DNA from: Acinetobacter calcoaceticus DSM 30006 = CIP 81.8
Lineage (GTDB): Bacteria > Pseudomonadota > Gammaproteobacteria > Pseudomonadales > Moraxellaceae
Direction of reading: 5' to 3'
Assembly: GCF_000368965.1 (NCBI RefSeq)
Contig: NZ_KB849780.1
Location: forward strand, 2,238,784 to 2,302,783
Length of the DNA: 64,000 nucleotides
Within the stretch, counting starts at the first letter, position 1. Every line of letters begins with the position of its first letter. The position numbers and the translations under genes are program-made. Positions 48,799-58,399 of this stretch are shown here, in pieces. The notes below the pieces were generated by a model. That model searched no databases and was not told the DNA's origin. It saw only the letters and a program-made list of their open reading frames with translations.

Positions 48799-50082
48799 AT
48801 GTCTATCCTTAGTTGGGACGATTTTGAAGATGATTCGCAAAAACCGGCTGCTCCTGAACTCAAGTCTGCGCCCGTCAATTCGGAAAAAACGACTAATTCG
48901 CAGAATGTATCTTCTGCGGAGTCATCATCGCAGAGCTTGGCAACTTCACAATCCGCTGGAACCCATTCCGTGCGACCAACAGTTGCCTCCGATACGGTGG
49001 CTAGAGCCTCTGCAGCCTTAGAACATTTAGATGTTGCTCCTGGCCTTGAAGAACTAGAAATGGGCGCACAACGTGTTCAAGTTGACGACAAAGCCATGAT
49101 TAACTGTCGTGCAGACTTGAACCAGCTTGTTCCATTTAAATATGAGTGGGCTTGGCAAAAATATCTTGACGGGTGTGCAAACCACTGGATGCCGCAAGAA
49201 GTAAACATGAACCTAGACATCGCGCTTTGGAAGTCTGAAAACGGCTTAACTGAAGATGAGCGTACGATTGTTATGCGTTCTTTAGGTTTCTTCTCGACTG
49301 CGGACTCTTTAGTTGCAAACAACTTAGTATTGGCAATTTACCGCCACATTACTAACCCTGAATGCCGTCAGTACATCTTGCGTCAAGCATTTGAAGAAGC
49401 GATTCACACTCACGCTTACCAATACTGTATCGAATCTTTAGGTATGGATGAAGGCGAAGTCTTCAACATGTACCGTGAAGTTCCATCTGTTGCGCGTAAA
49501 GCAGCGTGGGGATTGAAATATACTCAATCTTTAACAGATCCTAATTTCCACACAGGAACACCTGAAAACGACCAACGTTTACTTCGTAACTTGATCGCGT
49601 TCTACTGTGTTCTTGAAGGGATCTTCTTCTACTGTGGCTTTACTCAAATTTTGAGTATGGGTCGTCGTAACAAGATGAACGGTGTTGCTGAGCAATTCCA
49701 ATACATCTTACGTGATGAATCTATGCACTTGAACTTTGGTATCGACATGATTAACCAGATCAAGATTGAGAACCCTCACCTTTGGAGCGCAGAGTTCCAA
49801 CAAGAAGTGGTTCAAATGATTGTTGAAGGCACAATGCTTGAAATCGAATATGCTCGTGACACGATGCCACGTGGTGTATTGGGTATGAATGCAAGCATGA
49901 TGGAAGAATATTTGAAATTCATCTGTAACCGCCGTTTATCTCAGTTAGGTTTACCAGAGCAATTTGCTGGTGTAACGAATCCATTTGCGTGGATGTCTGA
50001 GATGATGGACTTACGTAAAGAGAAGAACTTCTTTGAAACGCGCGTAACTGACTACCAAACTGGTGGTGCATTAAGCTGGTAA
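48799..50082 (+). CDS. nrdB: Class Ia ribonucleotide reductase, radical subunit
   Basis: I start at 48799 ([12 protein letters not shown]) rather than 39 bases earlier, because the earlier ATG lies inside an inverted repeat and the extra residues are not family-like. The 427-residue protein has a disordered Ser/Ala-rich N-terminus (to about residue 75) and then the ferritin-like helical core. Iron-ligand segments are visible: [12 protein letters not shown], and DESMHLNFG near residue 316. Together with NrdA it supplies dNTPs. Confidence 0.95.
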   Translation: MSILSWDDFEDDSQKPAAPELKSAPVNSEKTTNSQNVSSAESSSQSLATSQSAGTHSVRPTVASDTVARASAALEHLDVAPGLEELEMGAQRVQVDDKAMINCRADLNQLVPFKYEWAWQKYLDGCANHWMPQEVNMNLDIALWKSENGLTEDERTIVMRSLGFFSTADSLVANNLVLAIYRHITNPECRQYILRQAFEEAIHTHAYQYCIESLGMDEGEVFNMYREVPSVARKAAWGLKYTQSLTDPNFHTGTPENDQRLLRNLIAFYCVLEGIFFYCGFTQILSMGRRNKMNGVAEQFQYILRDESMHLNFGIDMINQIKIENPHLWSAEFQQEVVQMIVEGTMLEIEYARDTMPRGVLGMNASMMEEYLKFICNRRLSQLGLPEQFAGVTNPFAWMSEMMDLRKEKNFFETRVTDYQTGGALSW

Positions 50083-50105
50083 GTTTAAGCATCTGCCAAA
50101 CAATA

Positions 50106-50130
50106 AAAACCGCTATTGATAGCGGTTTTT
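50106..50130 (+). terminator. Intrinsic terminator after nrdB
   Basis: AAAACCGCTA and its complement flank a 4-base loop, with a T-run following, 24 bases after the nrdB stop. It marks the right end of the core region; sequence to the right is far more AT-rich. Confidence 0.9.
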
Positions 50131-50279
50131 TATTTAAAGTATAATTCACTAGCTCAAACAGAACCCATATACAAAAAATTTAAAATAAATTTTAAAAATC
50201 AACAACATAAATTACAACAATAAAAACCCAGAGTAGTTTTAACTAAACAAAAAATAAGCATCTTTTTAATATTCAAAAA

Positions 50280-50573
50280 CTAACAACCACAAATCCAAAA
50301 CATATTATAGACAATAAGAGCTGGAGCACTTACAGGATACGTATCACTATCGAGAGATTTATATAGCCTATTCTTGTACTTAATAATTAGTAACTTTTCT
50401 TTTCGATCAACGACCAAACCAACTCTATAAATAAAGTAGAAGGAATCATTATTATTTATTCGTCTAAATACAAATTGTACTGCATCTTCTTCTTGAATTT
50501 TTGAATGATCAACTGCTATAAAACCATTACATACAGAACATTTCCATTTATCTGAATCAATACTCATATCCAT
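50280..50573 (-). CDS. Small cysteine-containing hypothetical protein
   Basis: The 97-residue protein has Cys-x2-Cys near the N-terminus (CSVC, Cys 12 and 15) and Cys-Gly-Cys at the very end, so a metal site or disulfides are possible. The middle has beta-like, Lys-rich segments (FYFIYRVGLVVDRKEK). It lies in the AT-rich region with codon use to match. Start may be Met 1 or Met 3; ribosome binding site is weak. Not recognised; possibly an orphan or phage-related gene. Confidence 0.5.
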   Translation of the reverse strand: MDMSIDSDKWKCSVCNGFIAVDHSKIQEEDAVQFVFRRINNNDSFYFIYRVGLVVDRKEKLLIIKYKNRLYKSLDSDTYPVSAPALIVYNMFWICGC

Positions 50574-50833
50574 ACTTCAAATTACCCCATCATATAAATT
50601 AATTGCATAGTTAAGTAATAAAACTTTCAATAAATTAAAATTGGGTTAAAAAAATCCACATAACAATATCAATAAAAAAAAGAAAACATCAATATGAATT
50701 TAATTTTAAAATTAAGATATTATTTAATAAGTATTAAATTAAAAAATAAAACACAATTTAATGCATAAAAATTCACTAAAATAGTCAATAAAAATATTTC
50801 AATCAATTATTAATCCCATATTAATCTTTATAG

Positions 50834-51418
50834 CTATTCACTGGATTTTCCAAGTATTCTTTGTATTACAGTCCTTGATACAGCAAGATCTTTAGCTAAA
50901 GAATATACACTAAATCCTTTTTTAAATTTATTAATAACTTCCTGTTTTTGTTCATTTGTTAATTTTTCAGGTCTCCCTACTTTTTTAGATAATCTATGAT
51001 TCTTTTGTGTAGATTGGTCGAGCAAGAAAAGTTTTTCAAAACTAATGCAAATTTCTATAAAATTAATAAAATTATTTCTAATACTTTCTTTCAACTCACA
51101 ATTAAAATATTCCAATATAATCAATTTAATTTGTTTTTTTTCAATCAATATAATTGTAGATAATATTTCTTTAAAACTATTCCCTAAACAGTCAATTCCT
51201 TTAACAATTAAAAAATCATCCTCTTCTAAAGAATAGTTAATCAAATTAAAAAAAATAGTCCGTAAAGTAATAGACTTATCAACTGAAGCCAATTCCAGTA
51301 CTACTCTACTATATGAAACTTTATGATTAAAAGTATTTAACAATGAAATAAAAGATTCTTTTTCTTTGACTAATTCATCAATATTAGAATTGACCCTCAT
51401 ATAAGCATAAATACGCAT
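50834..51418 (-). CDS. Resolvase-like HTH protein lacking catalytic residues (left copy)
   Basis: From the start at 51418 the 194-residue protein aligns along its length with small serine recombinases: MRIYAYMRVN at the N-terminus, a central region ending DFLIVKGIDCLGNSFKEIL, and a C-terminal helix-turn-helix (GRPEKLTNEQKQEVINKF, then GFSVYSLAKDLAVSRTVIQR). However the catalytic Ser 10 is Asn, and the DRLGR motif reads D-C-L-G-N, so two catalytic arginines are gone. Strand exchange is therefore unlikely and a DNA-binding regulator is more probable. The start is chosen for the family N-terminus and the G-rich GGGGGGAG sequence before it. Confidence 0.82.
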   Translation of the reverse strand: MRIYAYMRVNSNIDELVKEKESFISLLNTFNHKVSYSRVVLELASVDKSITLRTIFFNLINYSLEEDDFLIVKGIDCLGNSFKEILSTIILIEKKQIKLIILEYFNCELKESIRNNFINFIEICISFEKLFLLDQSTQKNHRLSKKVGRPEKLTNEQKQEVINKFKKGFSVYSLAKDLAVSRTVIQRILGKSSE

Positions 51419-52271
51419 GCTCCCCCCATCCCTTAGAGTCATGTGAAGTGCATTTCCAAAGTATGTTCAAATCAAAGCATTTCTTTTAGATACTTTTAGA
51501 GCTTCACTTATTGTTTGTTATATAATTAATGTCTTAAATTTATACTTTTATACTAATATAATTTTTCTTATATTTCTACCACCAAAAAAATTCAAAAATA
51601 TAATATAAAAAAATATTATATCAATAAAAAAACAATTAACCGGTAAATCAATTATCCGTTTCAGCCTTAAATATCAGCATTATAATAATCAACAAGACCT
51701 CAAATATCACAAGACATTAAATCAAACATCCATTTTAAATAAAAAGTATTTAAAAATCACAAACACATTGATTATAATAAACCAATTATTTTGTATAATA
51801 TATCATCTAAAATTGTTTTAAACCTATGTATTAAATTTCCAATAAATTTAAACACACAATCAAAAACAAAATAAAATCAACATACAAATTATTAAGAATC
51901 AAACACCTATCAAAAACATCAATAATCTTACAACTAACAACTTATTACTTTGCTATATTTTATGTACTCAAATTAATTCAAATAAAAAATAAAACTAGAT
52001 TTTAATATCGAATTTATATTAAATTCAGAAGTAGTTTAAGTAGTGAGTTAATTTAATATACAATACACTAAACCCAACAAACCAATAAAATTATTAGGTA
52101 ACATGATTATGGAAGTTAATAAAAATTTAAAAAAAGTAATGATTTAACTATGTACTTAATTATTATGTTTTAAACACTGTATAGTACACTTTTGTGATTT
52201 AGTTCATGTTTTTTTTAAAAAAATAAGATGCTAATATTTGTTTTGTTTTTGTTTAATTTTGGTGTTTTAAT
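51419..52271. other. AT-rich gene-free region between the two resolvase-like genes
   Basis: An 853-base region with no convincing gene, very rich in A and T. It contains both divergent promoters and many short AT palindromes expected by composition. No clear crossover site or long inverted repeat was seen. Confidence 0.55.
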
Positions 52272-52859
52272 ATGCGTACATATGCCTATGTTAGAATAGA
52301 GCCTAATTTGCAATTTGAATTTTCTAGGTATATCTCTTTTTTTAGTGAGTATGGCTATAAAATCCAAAAGAATAGATTAGTAGTAGAAGAAGTATCTGTT
52401 GATAAATCTATTGCTTATAGAGATAAATTTCTTAATTTAATAAGTTATTCTTTAGAAGAAGGTGATGTTTTAGTGATAAAAAGCATGGATTGCTTAGGAA
52501 ATAGCTTTGAAGAAATTTTAGGAATAGTTGATAAAATTGATCAAAAAAAAATCAGACTAATATGCCTGGATTACTCTAAAAATGAAATTAATGGTGACTT
52601 AAAAATTTTCTTTCTTCATTTTTTAAAGTTATCAGCTGAATTTGAGAAATTATTTAAATCTGATAGTAAAAAATACAAGGATCACAAACCAACAAGAAAA
52701 GTTGGCCGACCAGAAATATTAAATAATGAACAAAAAAATAGAGTAATTGAATTGTTTAAGAAAGGCTACAGCGTATATTCACTCGCTAAAGAATTTGCAG
52801 TTACAAGAACAGTAATTCAAAGAATTTTAAACAATGCATCGAAAAGTAATGCATTGTAA
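52272..52859 (+). CDS. Resolvase-like HTH protein lacking catalytic residues (right copy)
   Basis: The 195-residue protein is a clear paralogue of the one encoded divergently at 50834-51418 (shared SVDKSI, SLEE-D, DCLGNS, KVGRPE, GYSVYSLAKEFAV and VIQRIL segments). Here position 10 is Glu in place of the catalytic Ser (MRTYAYVRIE) and the DRLGR motif again reads D-C-L-G-N. The same losses in both copies suggest that they were inherited, not recent decay. No clear ribosome binding site is seen before the ATG. Most likely a DNA-binding regulator. Confidence 0.82.
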   Translation: MRTYAYVRIEPNLQFEFSRYISFFSEYGYKIQKNRLVVEEVSVDKSIAYRDKFLNLISYSLEEGDVLVIKSMDCLGNSFEEILGIVDKIDQKKIRLICLDYSKNEINGDLKIFFLHFLKLSAEFEKLFKSDSKKYKDHKPTRKVGRPEILNNEQKNRVIELFKKGYSVYSLAKEFAVTRTVIQRILNNASKSNAL

Positions 52860-53401
52860 TTATTAAATATTTTGGATTAAATGATCTATGACATACATAT
52901 GGAACAATATAAAAAGGAAGAGTTATGAATCATATAGTATTAGTCTCCTAAATAAGCTTAATTAAATTTCAAGCAAAAAATTAGATAAATTACTGAAATA
53001 TAACTATATATTATTTATTTTTATGCTTAAAATTTAGATACTATTATCGAGAAAGGATATAATTAATTCTATATTAAGTTAGTTTTTCTTAGAATTCTTT
53101 AAAATTAGTTTTATGTCTTTCATCATTATTACTCTGCCTATAAAAACATAATTAGTTAACTCTCAAATAATTCAATAAAAATAATATTTATTTTCAACAA
53201 TTTAAAACAAAACATTTTATGTAAAAATATAATTTATATAGATTTACTATTGATTATATTTACATCGTAGAGTTGCTTTCCATGAAATAATTTCTTAATA
53301 AACCAACCATTTAAAATTTATAAATTTCAGCTTTTAACAAAAGCAACTCTATGGTTTTAAAGCATTTATTATGAAAAGTTATTTATTTTAAAATATGATA
53401 A
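52860..53401. other. AT-rich gene-free region
   Basis: A 542-base region without a convincing gene. It holds the long-range 12-bp inverted repeat at 53268-53351; otherwise nothing is seen. Confidence 0.5.
53268..53351. repeat. 12-bp inverted repeat with a 60-base spacer
   Basis: TAGAGTTGCTTT (53268-53279) and its perfect complement (53340-53351) are the most GC-containing words in this AT-rich stretch. They could be ends of a lost element, an RNA stem or a regulator site. Confidence 0.5.
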
Positions 53402-53608
53402 ATGTTTAATATGAATGATATTTTCTGGAAATCCTCAACAGGCTCAGAAACAGGTGATATTTATATTCTGAAAGGAATTGGCCCCTTCCCAACTATTATT
53501 ATTTTTGATACAGAGTTAATAAAAAGTACCAGAACTTATGCTACCTTCTATGCAGAGAAAATGAAAGAAATAGGTTTTTACTTTTCTAGTGACATTAAAC
53601 TTAAATAA
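53402..53608 (+). CDS. Doubtful small ORF, 68 residues
   Basis: The translated product (with segments GDIYILKGIGPFPTIIIFD and TYATFYAEKMKEIGFYF) has protein-like composition, and an inverted repeat lies upstream. However there is no ribosome binding site and no family match, and the surrounding DNA is AT-rich. It may be a real small protein or a remnant. Confidence 0.3.
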   Translation: MFNMNDIFWKSSTGSETGDIYILKGIGPFPTIIIFDTELIKSTRTYATFYAEKMKEIGFYFSSDIKLK

Positions 53609-53823
53609 AATAAACAAGTATGAAAAAATTAAATTGGCTCAGCTATAGAATATATATCAAAACGAAAAGAAGTAAATTTCAATAAGATCTACTTAATAAA
53701 AATTGAAAAAATAGATTCCAATATAAAATTATACAAAAATTATTTTCAGGCTATCGCTTAAATTAATTATTTTATTTTAAATAGCTAAACCTTTAAATAA
53801 AAATTATTTGAATGAATTATAAT

Positions 53824-53850
53824 GAGACCAAGCTAGTAAGGCTTAGTCTC
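53824..53850. terminator. Terminator-like hairpin
   Basis: A GAGAC/GTCTC plus AAGC/GGCTT stem with one mismatch, followed on the plus strand by CTTTT. It lies just downstream of the minus-strand lipoprotein gene and of the doubtful plus-strand ORF. Confidence 0.5.
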
Positions 53851-53868
53851 CTTTTATCTGTTTAATTA

Positions 53869-54276
53869 TCAAAAACCATGACTAACAGATGATTTAGAAA
53901 CATAAATTGAATTTTTTGGATTTGCATCTTCTACCCAGCATGACTTAGAAATATTAATCTCTTCACCACTTACTAAAATAATTTTTGTCTGTTTCAGATC
54001 ACTAGTAACATTACTGGCAGCATAATAATGATGTTTATCACAAATTACTGTCTTCTTATGATTACTTGCATATTGAGAGGCTTTATCTTCTGCAACCTCT
54101 CCTGTACCAAAGCTAGGGTGGTTTGATTTTTCTGATATTAAATACAATTTATGACTAGCAATGGTATTAATAGAAGGTGGTGAATAAACTGATTGATGAC
54201 CATATGGCTGATTCACACAACCCGTCAAGATTAGTGTTAATGAAAATACGATTTTAAATAGAAGTAAATTCTTCAT
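53869..54276 (-). CDS. Lipoprotein of unknown function, 135 residues
   Basis: A lipoprotein signal is clear: hydrophobic stretch then LTGC (Cys 20). The mature part contains two more cysteines (ICDKHHYY and KSCWVED segments) that may pair. It is rich in Ser, Lys and His and has no recognisable domain. It is monocistronic, in the AT-rich accessory region 600 bases downstream of the metalloprotease gene and separated from it by a hairpin. Confidence 0.75.
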   Translation of the reverse strand: MKNLLLFKIVFSLTLILTGCVNQPYGHQSVYSPPSINTIASHKLYLISEKSNHPSFGTGEVAEDKASQYASNHKKTVICDKHHYYAASNVTSDLKQTKIILVSGEEINISKSCWVEDANPKNSIYVSKSSVSHGF

Positions 54277-54884
54277 TAATTTTAATCCTCATGTTAAATA
54301 TATAATCATCCATTTTTATAAAATCCATCTTAAATTAAAATTTATAGAATTAGGATTATTAATAATAGATATATTACTATAATAGTTTTATGTCAAATTC
54401 AACTATACACTCTTAAATTATAATAAAAGAAACAAACATAATTCTAAATTCTTTATTAATTAAGAAGAGTCCACATCCTGTAAGGTGTGGACTTAGTGAA
54501 TATCACTTAAACCTGAAATATGAAGAAAGTTGTATAACAACATCCTCAAGATTATATTCACATGAAAACTAGGCTTTATCAATTACAAATTAATTAAGTT
54601 CATAATAATTTTTTATAGAAAAAAATTATCCTTATTTTACATATACTAAGCTCACTCACAACTTAAATAATGTTTTAAAATTATGTTTTAAATACACTCT
54701 TTTTAAGTCAATTTTTAATTAATAAAGTACTAAATTTTTAAGATTTTAAATAACCACACTTTTATAAAGACATTAAAAATTATAATAATAAAAACCTATT
54801 TTATAATATTTATATCTAAAATTAGTTAAATATAGGTGATTTATTATTTAAAGGTTTAATAAAATAAATTATAGGCACCAATAA
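54277..54884. other. AT-rich gene-free region
   Basis: A 608-base region downstream of the metalloprotease gene. The only structure is the hairpin at 54468-54493. No gene or repeat recognised. Confidence 0.5.
54468..54493 (-). terminator. Hairpin downstream of the glycan operon
   Basis: A 10-bp stem (AGTCCACATC with its complement, one G-U pair) and a 6-base loop. On the minus strand it is followed by CTTCTTAATT. It could end the operon message, although it is about 390 bases after the last stop. Confidence 0.45.
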
Positions 54885-55871
54885 TTACAAACCTAAAAAA
54901 TCCTTCTCATCAGAATTTAGTTTTATTCCAGATTCTATGATTGTTTTTTTAAGACATTTTATGATTATTGCAGAGTTATAAAAATTATTATATCTATTTA
55001 ATGGAAGTAATACATTTCGGTCACTTGCTACTAATGATAAATTTGATAAAAAATTTCTCATAAATATATAGCCCGAGAAAGACTTATCTTTAAAAACTAA
55101 GCTACCATCAACATACGTACGCTTTATTATGCTATCTGGTAAATTTAATTGACTGTCATTCTTTTTAGTCAAAAAAGCTAATCTATACCACAACTTATTG
55201 TAAGGTACTTGGTAAATATTATTTTGTAAACTGCTACTACTTGTTGGTAAAAGAACTCTTCCCTTTGTATCAATGTCATCTTTTCTTAATAATCTTTCTG
55301 ACCAGTTTGCCATACCTTCAAGATACCAACTTGGTTTTAATGGACTATAACCATATTGATAGAGATGAAATATCTCATGGGCAACAACTGTCCAATAATT
55401 ACCCGGAAAGTTTTTTAATCTACTATTTAATTTAATCAACAAAGCCTTATTTCTTTTAGCCCCATCAAAACTGTATACATAGGGTTTATCATAGGCAATA
55501 CCATTATAACTTATGTTAACCACATGAATATCAATATAATTGACTTCAGAACTATATCTTGGACTATTGAGAGGATTAACAAAACCTAGATAGTCAAGTG
55601 CATCTATAGTTGCATTAGCTTGAATTGCAATGTTTTCTATATAATCTGGAATATTATTTTTATTAGCATCTGTCTGCTCTATCTCATTCAGAGTATAGAC
55701 CACCCTAATTTTTCCAGATTTATAATATTTTTTCTCGTCTTTTATAGTCATATTTTCTTTGACTCCAGCTAGACATACCAAGCTAAATGATGAGATCAAA
55801 AATATGAAAATAATTTTTAAAATATTATTTAAAAATAAGATTTTTCCATAGTTTAAAATTATTTTCATCAT
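54885..55871 (-). CDS. Secreted zinc metalloprotease-like protein
   Basis: The 328-residue protein has an N-terminal hydrophobic signal (about residues 17-36) and then a DANKNNIPDYIE segment (68-79) of the calcium-binding DxDxNGIPD type. The zinc motif is HEIFH (165-169), with a likely third ligand Glu 185 in SWYLEGMANW, the gluzincin spacing. No lipobox is evident. It is the last gene of the six-gene operon, and its start overlaps the glycosyltransferase gene by 47 bases with a GGAG site. It could process the neighbouring SD-repeat adhesin or other surface proteins; that is inference. Confidence 0.8.
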   Translation of the reverse strand: MMKIILNYGKILFLNNILKIIFIFLISSFSLVCLAGVKENMTIKDEKKYYKSGKIRVVYTLNEIEQTDANKNNIPDYIENIAIQANATIDALDYLGFVNPLNSPRYSSEVNYIDIHVVNISYNGIAYDKPYVYSFDGAKRNKALLIKLNSRLKNFPGNYWTVVAHEIFHLYQYGYSPLKPSWYLEGMANWSERLLRKDDIDTKGRVLLPTSSSSLQNNIYQVPYNKLWYRLAFLTKKNDSQLNLPDSIIKRTYVDGSLVFKDKSFSGYIFMRNFLSNLSLVASDRNVLLPLNRYNNFYNSAIIIKCLKKTIIESGIKLNSDEKDFLGL

Positions 55872-57339
55872 TAAATCTCCATACAGATTTAGCGCAGTTT
55901 TTATGGAATAAACTTATTTTTTCTCTATTATTCAACAATTCTACAGCAGTATTAATAAATTTTTCCGTATCGTTATCTTCAATCAAATAACCATTATAGT
56001 CATTAATAATCATTTCACTCGGACCATAATCAATATCAAAAGAAATTACTGGGCAATTATTCTTCAAAGAATCTAATATAGCCATACAAAATCCTTCGGA
56101 TCCACTAGTAAACAACATGAGATCTGCTCTTTTGAGTACAGAACTTACATCTGAAACGAATTCACATAGTCGTACAACACCTTCCAAATTATTATTTTTT
56201 ATAACTTTGTTTAAATTTTCTTTCTCGGGACCGAAGCCATAAATATCTAATTTTGCTTGAGGAATTTTCTTATAAATCTCGCTAAATAATTCAATAAGTA
56301 GATCTAACCGTTTTACTTTATCAAATCTTGCCAAACATACACATTGATATTCCTGTGGTAAAGTTAAACTATTTTCAAATGTTGTATTTTTATAAAAATG
56401 GGGGATAACTGTATAGTTAGAATAAGAACCAAATCTCTCGCTAAAATCTATTTTTTGTTTCTCTGTTAGAAAAATGAGATGATCTATTTTATCTAAGTTC
56501 TCAATATAACTATTGTAGTGCGCATTAGATTTTGAATTTTTTTCTCTAGCTTTTGAATAATGTGCAGCATGAATAACCCCAATCACAGTAGAATTTTCTT
56601 TTTTATTCAATAGTATATTTTTTGCAAAAACTATTGCTCTATCAATAATATAAACTTTGTGCTCGTTCACATTATTTTTAGATAATGTATATTCAAACAA
56701 CTCAATTTCTGAACTAAACTTTCGTGAAATTATACCCTCCTCTTCATACAGATATAGACTAACTATCTTTCCTTCCTTATTATAATTTCTTGATAAGACT
56801 AGATGGTTGTTAATATCATAGAAGTCTTCTGTGATAACTAATCTATTACTATCTAAGACTTGTGATGAACTCAAAATCCCCTTTTCATTAAATTTCAATC
56901 TTTTAACTATTTGCCCAGATTCAAAAATATTTATATGACTTAAAATCCCTTGCTTATTTTTAACATAATATTTACATAGTTTATTTTTATCATCAAAGAC
57001 CTTAATATTTCCTAAACTATCACTTTCAATATTTTTTTCTTCGATGCTAAATTTATAATTCTCTTCAGGTTCAAAATTAATTGAAAATTCATTTTTTTGA
57101 TAAAAAGAGTATAAATTTAAAAAATTAATATCTTCATTTACTTTAAAATCCAACAATTTACTTAAATATAAATCTTTATAAAGTAGATTAACCATAGGGT
57201 TATAAGAAAGAGTACATATATTTACTTCAACTCCATTTCTACTAAATAAATCTGCTCTTTTAATTAGTGCAATTAATAGACCATTCTTTTCCTGCTTAAT
57301 TGCAGGATAAAGCATATATATACCCTTTTCCTTTAACAT
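55825..57339 (-). CDS. GT4 glycosyltransferase of the GtfA/TarM/SdgB type
   Basis: The 504-residue cytoplasmic protein has an N-terminal GT-B lobe start (1-95), then an inserted beta-repeat region (about 95-215, repeated units like the D-x-x-N/G-x-I-x-x-x-x-x-Y pattern: LGNIKVFDDKNKLCKYYV, KGILSSSQ, EGKIVSLYLY). This is the hallmark of the EBD/DUF1975 domain in GtfA, TarM and SdgA/SdgB. The catalytic half has VIHAAH (255-260), the sugar-phosphate-binding ARFDKVKRLD (337-346) and EGFCMAILD (415-423), where the second acid of E-x7-E is Asp. Such enzymes add GlcNAc to Ser-rich or SD-repeat proteins or to teichoic acid. An AGAGGA site precedes the start. Confidence 0.85.
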   Translation of the reverse strand: MLKEKGIYMLYPAIKQEKNGLLIALIKRADLFSRNGVEVNICTLSYNPMVNLLYKDLYLSKLLDFKVNEDINFLNLYSFYQKNEFSINFEPEENYKFSIEEKNIESDSLGNIKVFDDKNKLCKYYVKNKQGILSHINIFESGQIVKRLKFNEKGILSSSQVLDSNRLVITEDFYDINNHLVLSRNYNKEGKIVSLYLYEEEGIISRKFSSEIELFEYTLSKNNVNEHKVYIIDRAIVFAKNILLNKKENSTVIGVIHAAHYSKAREKNSKSNAHYNSYIENLDKIDHLIFLTEKQKIDFSERFGSYSNYTVIPHFYKNTTFENSLTLPQEYQCVCLARFDKVKRLDLLIELFSEIYKKIPQAKLDIYGFGPEKENLNKVIKNNNLEGVVRLCEFVSDVSSVLKRADLMLFTSGSEGFCMAILDSLKNNCPVISFDIDYGPSEMIINDYNGYLIEDNDTEKFINTAVELLNNREKISLFHKNCAKSVWRFNDENNFKLWKNLIFK

Positions 57340-57349
57340 TATAATCCTC

Positions 57350-58399
57350 TTATCTTAAATTAATAGGTAAAAAGTTATTCTTGAAAGGTGGTTTTGCATT
57401 TTCTTGTAACCACTCATAATAATCAACCTGAGCTTTTGCTACAGGGTAAGCCATAAATCCAATTCCTGGACCTGCATTGACCTCAAATATAGCAATGTTC
57501 CCTTCCTGATCAATACCTAAGTCTAAACCTAATGAATCTAAGCGCCATGCATATTGCTTTTGGAAAGCCAGAGGAAATTTTTCGAAAATTTTCTTTATAC
57601 TTTTATTAATTTTCTCAAATGAATTTGGATAATATTGCTCTAAAAACATTTTTTCACGCGTAGTGATTAATGCTCCTTGCATACCATTCGTAATGTCAAT
57701 ATTTTTATTAATATTTACATAGGGAAAGAATTTTATTAATTTCCACTTACCACCGGCTCCTCTACTAATTTGCATGCGAAAAACTGTATTAAGTGAATTA
57801 TTTGTAGAACTATTAAAATACTTACTTAGGGAATAACCTTTATTCTTAATATCTTTATCAAAAAAATGTCTAAGTTCATTTTTATTGAATTCATTTTTTT
57901 TATCCAACTGCTTTACAATATATTTTTTATCTAAGAACTCTACAGAAAAAATTCCTTTCCCCTGATTACTCGATAAGGGCTTTAATATCACTTTCTTATA
58001 TTTTTGAATTGCATTCAAAAGATCATCAAACTCTTTACAGTCCTCAACACTTATCAAGAATTCATTGATATCTTCAATTTTTTTTAATTTTAGGTCAACA
58101 TTCTTTTTTGTTCCAATTCTATTTGATGTAAAAGGAATTTTTTCAGCTAATTTTAAATAAACTTCCTTATCCTCAGCCTTAACAGCCAGCCTATTTTGAA
58201 TTACATTAGGGAAGTTAAATTCTTTTTCTAAAACTTTTCCATTTAGTATAGTCTTGCCTACTACCTTTTCAGTTTCAAAACATACATCTTTTGCTGTAAA
58301 AACATAAGCTTCATGCCCTCGACTTTGGGCAACAATAATGAAGATTTCTTCTACATCAGTTAAGTTCTTTGCTGGTTTTAAAATTCCAAATATAGACAT
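57350..58399 (-). CDS. YheC/YheD-type ATP-grasp protein
   Basis: The 349-residue cytoplasmic protein has an N-terminal pre-grasp domain (1-95) and an ATP-grasp fold. ATP-binding Lys and glycine-rich loop are in LKPLSSNQGKG (139-149), with conserved Arg 209 and the Mg2+ site in GLDLGIDQEGNIAIFEVN (291-308). This pattern matches the YheC/YheD family. ATP-grasp enzymes join a carboxylate to an amine or similar group through an acyl phosphate, so ligation of an amino acid or peptide is expected, substrate unknown. Its ATG overlaps the stop of the carboxypeptidase-like gene, with GGAG upstream. Confidence 0.85.
   Translation of the reverse strand: MSIFGILKPAKNLTDVEEIFIIVAQSRGHEAYVFTAKDVCFETEKVVGKTILNGKVLEKEFNFPNVIQNRLAVKAEDKEVYLKLAEKIPFTSNRIGTKKNVDLKLKKIEDINEFLISVEDCKEFDDLLNAIQKYKKVILKPLSSNQGKGIFSVEFLDKKYIVKQLDKKNEFNKNELRHFFDKDIKNKGYSLSKYFNSSTNNSLNTVFRMQISRGAGGKWKLIKFFPYVNINKNIDITNGMQGALITTREKMFLEQYYPNSFEKINKSIKKIFEKFPLAFQKQYAWRLDSLGLDLGIDQEGNIAIFEVNAGPGIGFMAYPVAKAQVDYYEWLQENAKPPFKNNFLPINLR

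Noticed and set aside
50722..50739. ATTTAATA-AG-TATTAAAT palindrome
   Set aside because: Composed only of A and T apart from one base, in very AT-rich DNA, so expected by chance.
50834..52859. Inverted pair of recombinases as ends of a transposon or invertible segment
   Set aside because: Both lack catalytic residues and no matching terminal repeats or crossover sites were found.
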